From contig NZ_JACKXE010000002.1 in the NCBI RefSeq assembly GCF_014212315.1, positions 248,001 through 312,000 on the forward strand: a DNA stretch of 64,000 nucleotides, given 5' to 3'. A model generated the notes under the pieces. That model did no database searches. It saw only the letters and a list, made by a program, of their open reading frames with translations, and was not told where the DNA came from. Each line of letters begins with the position of its first letter. The first letter of the stretch is position 1. The DNA is from Nocardioides luti (GTDB taxonomy: Bacteria; Actinomycetota; Actinomycetes; Propionibacteriales; Nocardioidaceae). Shown here piece by piece: positions 62,377-64,000 of this stretch. The translations under genes were made by a program, and so were the position numbers.

Positions 62377-63323
62377 GAGGGGTCTCCTTCGGGGTCGTGC
62401 TCGAGCAGGCCGGCGGCGCGGGCCATGAGCTCCCCGGTCGCGGTCAGATACCAGTAGGTGTGGGCGGCGTCGGAGTGCCCCAGCCAGGTGGCCAGCAGCG
62501 TGAGCACTCGTTCGGGGTCGCCGTGGTAGGCGTAGGCGGTGGTCATGTGCGCAGTGGCGAAGGTGTGCCTCAGGTCGTGCAGGCGGGGGCGTGCCCTTCC
62601 GCGCGGGGTGAGCCCGGCGGCCTCGCGAACCCGTTTGAACCGCGCCTGGAACGGTCCGTAGGCGTAGCTGGTTCCCTTGGAGGTCACGAAGACCGGACCG
62701 TGGGGGTCGGGGTGGGTGGCTGTTCGGGCAGGCAGGGCGATGTATTGCAGCAGGGCGGCCGTGGTCGTCGGGTGGATCGGGACCAGCCGTTCTGCTGACT
62801 TCGCTTCCTGGATTACCAGCAGGTCGTGGGCGGTGTCGATGTCGTCGACACGCAGGCGCAGGGCCTCGCCGATCCGCAGCCCCGTCGCAGCGAGCAGCCC
62901 GATAACGGTGCGCACGGTCGCGGCGATCCGCTCGTCGGTGAACGTCGTGTCGCAGGCGGCGAGCAAGGCGTCGATGTCGGCTTGGCTATAGATGAAGGGA
63001 ACCGCCCGCGGCTTCCTGGCTGGCAGCAAACCGCTGGGGATCGCCGGGACGTCGACGCCGCTGGCGTTGAGGTGGTTGGCGAAGCGGCGGACCAGCGACA
63101 GCCGGGTGGCCCACCATGATGGATGCGCGTCGGGGTTGAGCCGCGCCCACCTCACGGCGTCGTCGATGGTGAAGGTCTGTGTCTGGCCGCGTGCCTCGAG
63201 CCAGGCGAGGAACAGGCCGACCTGCCGTTCGACGTCGTCGAGCTGGAACCCCAGGGCCCGTCGCATCGCCAGGTACTCATCCAGCCACTCGCGCAGCGTC
63301 GTCGGCGTCGTCGGTGTCGTCAT
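62373..63323 (-). CDS. Tyrosine recombinase, second of trio
   Basis: 316 residues. LREWLDEYLAMRRALGFQLD begins the core-binding domain. Catalytic motifs: ATGLRIGEALRLRVDD, QEAKSAERLVP, LHDLRHTFAT and LATWLGHSDAAHTYWYL. Complete catalytic set. 4-base overlaps with both partners. Confidence 0.88.
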   Translation of the reverse strand: MTTPTTPTTLREWLDEYLAMRRALGFQLDDVERQVGLFLAWLEARGQTQTFTIDDAVRWARLNPDAHPSWWATRLSLVRRFANHLNASGVDVPAIPSGLLPARKPRAVPFIYSQADIDALLAACDTTFTDERIAATVRTVIGLLAATGLRIGEALRLRVDDIDTAHDLLVIQEAKSAERLVPIHPTTTAALLQYIALPARTATHPDPHGPVFVTSKGTSYAYGPFQARFKRVREAAGLTPRGRARPRLHDLRHTFATAHMTTAYAYHGDPERVLTLLATWLGHSDAAHTYWYLTATGELMARAAGLLEHDPEGDPS

Positions 63324-64000
63324 CGCGGGACCTGTCCGAACGGCACGACCAGCTCACGCAGCGAGGCGAGGTCGACTTTCGCGTAGGCCATCGTGGTGGC
63401 GGCGTGGACGTGGCCCAGCAGCTCCTTCGCTTCGGTCAGGGAACCGCCCGAGGCCAGCACGCTCATCGCGGCGGTATGCCTGAGCCGGTGCGCGTAGATC
63501 GGGTCGATCCCCGCCAGGCCCGACAGCCGGGCGATGACGCCAGAGATCCCCGAGGTCGTCATCGCCTGGCGAGGCGCCTTCATCCGCACGAACACCGCCC
63601 TGTCCAGGGCAGGAGGCCGGTGCCGCAGCCACGCCTCCAACGCCTGGCCCACGTCGACAGGGAGCGGGAGCACGTGCTCGCGGCCCTTGCCGGTGACTTT
63701 GAACTGGCCGGTGGCCCAGTCGATATCGTTGAGCCTCAAGCCCGCTGCCTCACCAGCGCGCAGGCCCAGCCTCACCAGGACCAGGACGAGCGCCCGGTCC
63801 CTGGTCCCGATCGCCGTGGCGGGATCGCACGCCCCCAACAGTGCAGCGACCTGGTCGGCGCTCACGCCACGCGGCAAGGAACGCTTCGTTCCTGGGGGCT
63901 TCAGGATGCCAGGAGCAAGATCCCGGTCGATACGACCGGTGCTCAGCGCCCACCGCAGTAGGCACCGGACAGCGGTCACGATGTGCGCACGTGCGACAGC
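63320..64000 (-). CDS. Tyrosine recombinase, first of trio, N-terminus outside window
   Basis: The frame is open across the right edge (ARAHIVTAVRCLLRWALSTG near the edge), so at least the first part of the core-binding domain is missing. Catalytic motifs: LGLRAGEAAGLRLND, VTGKGREHVLPLP, YAHRLRHTAAM and LLGHVHAATTMAYAKV. All key residues present. The GTG at 63979 is internal, not the start. Confidence 0.85.
   Translation of the reverse strand, partial: AVARAHIVTAVRCLLRWALSTGRIDRDLAPGILKPPGTKRSLPRGVSADQVAALLGACDPATAIGTRDRALVLVLVRLGLRAGEAAGLRLNDIDWATGQFKVTGKGREHVLPLPVDVGQALEAWLRHRPPALDRAVFVRMKAPRQAMTTSGISGVIARLSGLAGIDPIYAHRLRHTAAMSVLASGGSLTEAKELLGHVHAATTMAYAKVDLASLRELVVPFGQVPR

Larger units (their letters stand above)
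61273..64000 (-). mobile_element. RIT-type element (recombinases in trio), cut by window edge
   Basis: Three tyrosine recombinase genes in the same direction overlap by 4 bases each, the hallmark of RIT elements. The downstream end carries repeats and a palindrome; the upstream end lies past 64000. All three proteins keep R, K, HxxR, H/W and Y, so the element may be active. It has inserted in IS3 orfB. Confidence 0.75.

Overview
The window is very GC-rich, with G or C at almost every third codon position, GTG and TTG starts, and long chains of genes joined by 4-base ATGA/GTGA overlaps. Together with families such as DUF4192, SCO6880 and the LysM-BTAD protein of actinobacterial Tad loci, this points to a high-GC actinomycete. 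A Nocardioidaceae-like host is a guess; no rRNA or tRNA gene was seen that could settle it. About 57 kb looks like one large conjugative element (an ICE or plasmid). The last 6 kb is a scar of nested insertions.

Layout. 1-8.2 kb: maintenance and regulatory genes (AbrB-like regulator cut by the left edge, single-strand binding protein, DUF4192, ParB-like protein, DUF932, small proteins, HNH nuclease). 8.4-14.4 kb: a giant MobF/TrwC relaxase-helicase with a C-terminal Toprim primase-like module. 14.4-31.6 kb, minus strand: a type IV secretion system (VirD4, VirB4, SCO6880, VirB6/TrbL-like, two VirB8-like proteins, VirB2-like), a five-module secreted wall hydrolase/nuclease and, at the upstream end, a sigma-70-like protein. 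32-34.8 kb: a cargo NACHT NTPase with a nuclease-like N-terminus, carrying a run of 33 cytosines. 35.2-46.8 kb, minus strand: a Tad (Flp) pilus locus with its LysM-BTAD protein and secreted proteins. 46.9-57.6 kb: small accessory genes, an ORC/Cdc6-like AAA ATPase, a protein with two DnaA domain-IV modules, and an M48-like protein lacking its catalytic motif. Six of these small genes appear to carry single-base indels. 57.6-60.4 kb: a DUF4365 remnant, an orphan PAS histidine kinase and a TetR regulator. 60.4-64 kb: an IS3-family element broken by a trio of tyrosine recombinases (RIT-type element) that runs off the right edge.

How the parts may work together. The strongest new signal is a bipartite motif, TGATCGC - exactly 20 bases - TAGGTGAC, found nine times (plus one degenerate copy). 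Every copy is correctly oriented, 7-52 bases upstream of a start codon (the degenerate one 127). Copies precede the ssb operon, both sides of the relaxase intergenic region, both T4SS operons, the Tad operon and three or four small-gene operons. The element therefore looks like a single regulon in which relaxase, secretion channel, pilus and accessory genes are switched on together. The sigma-70-like protein at 30638-31591 is a natural candidate for the factor that reads these promoters. That pairing is inference.
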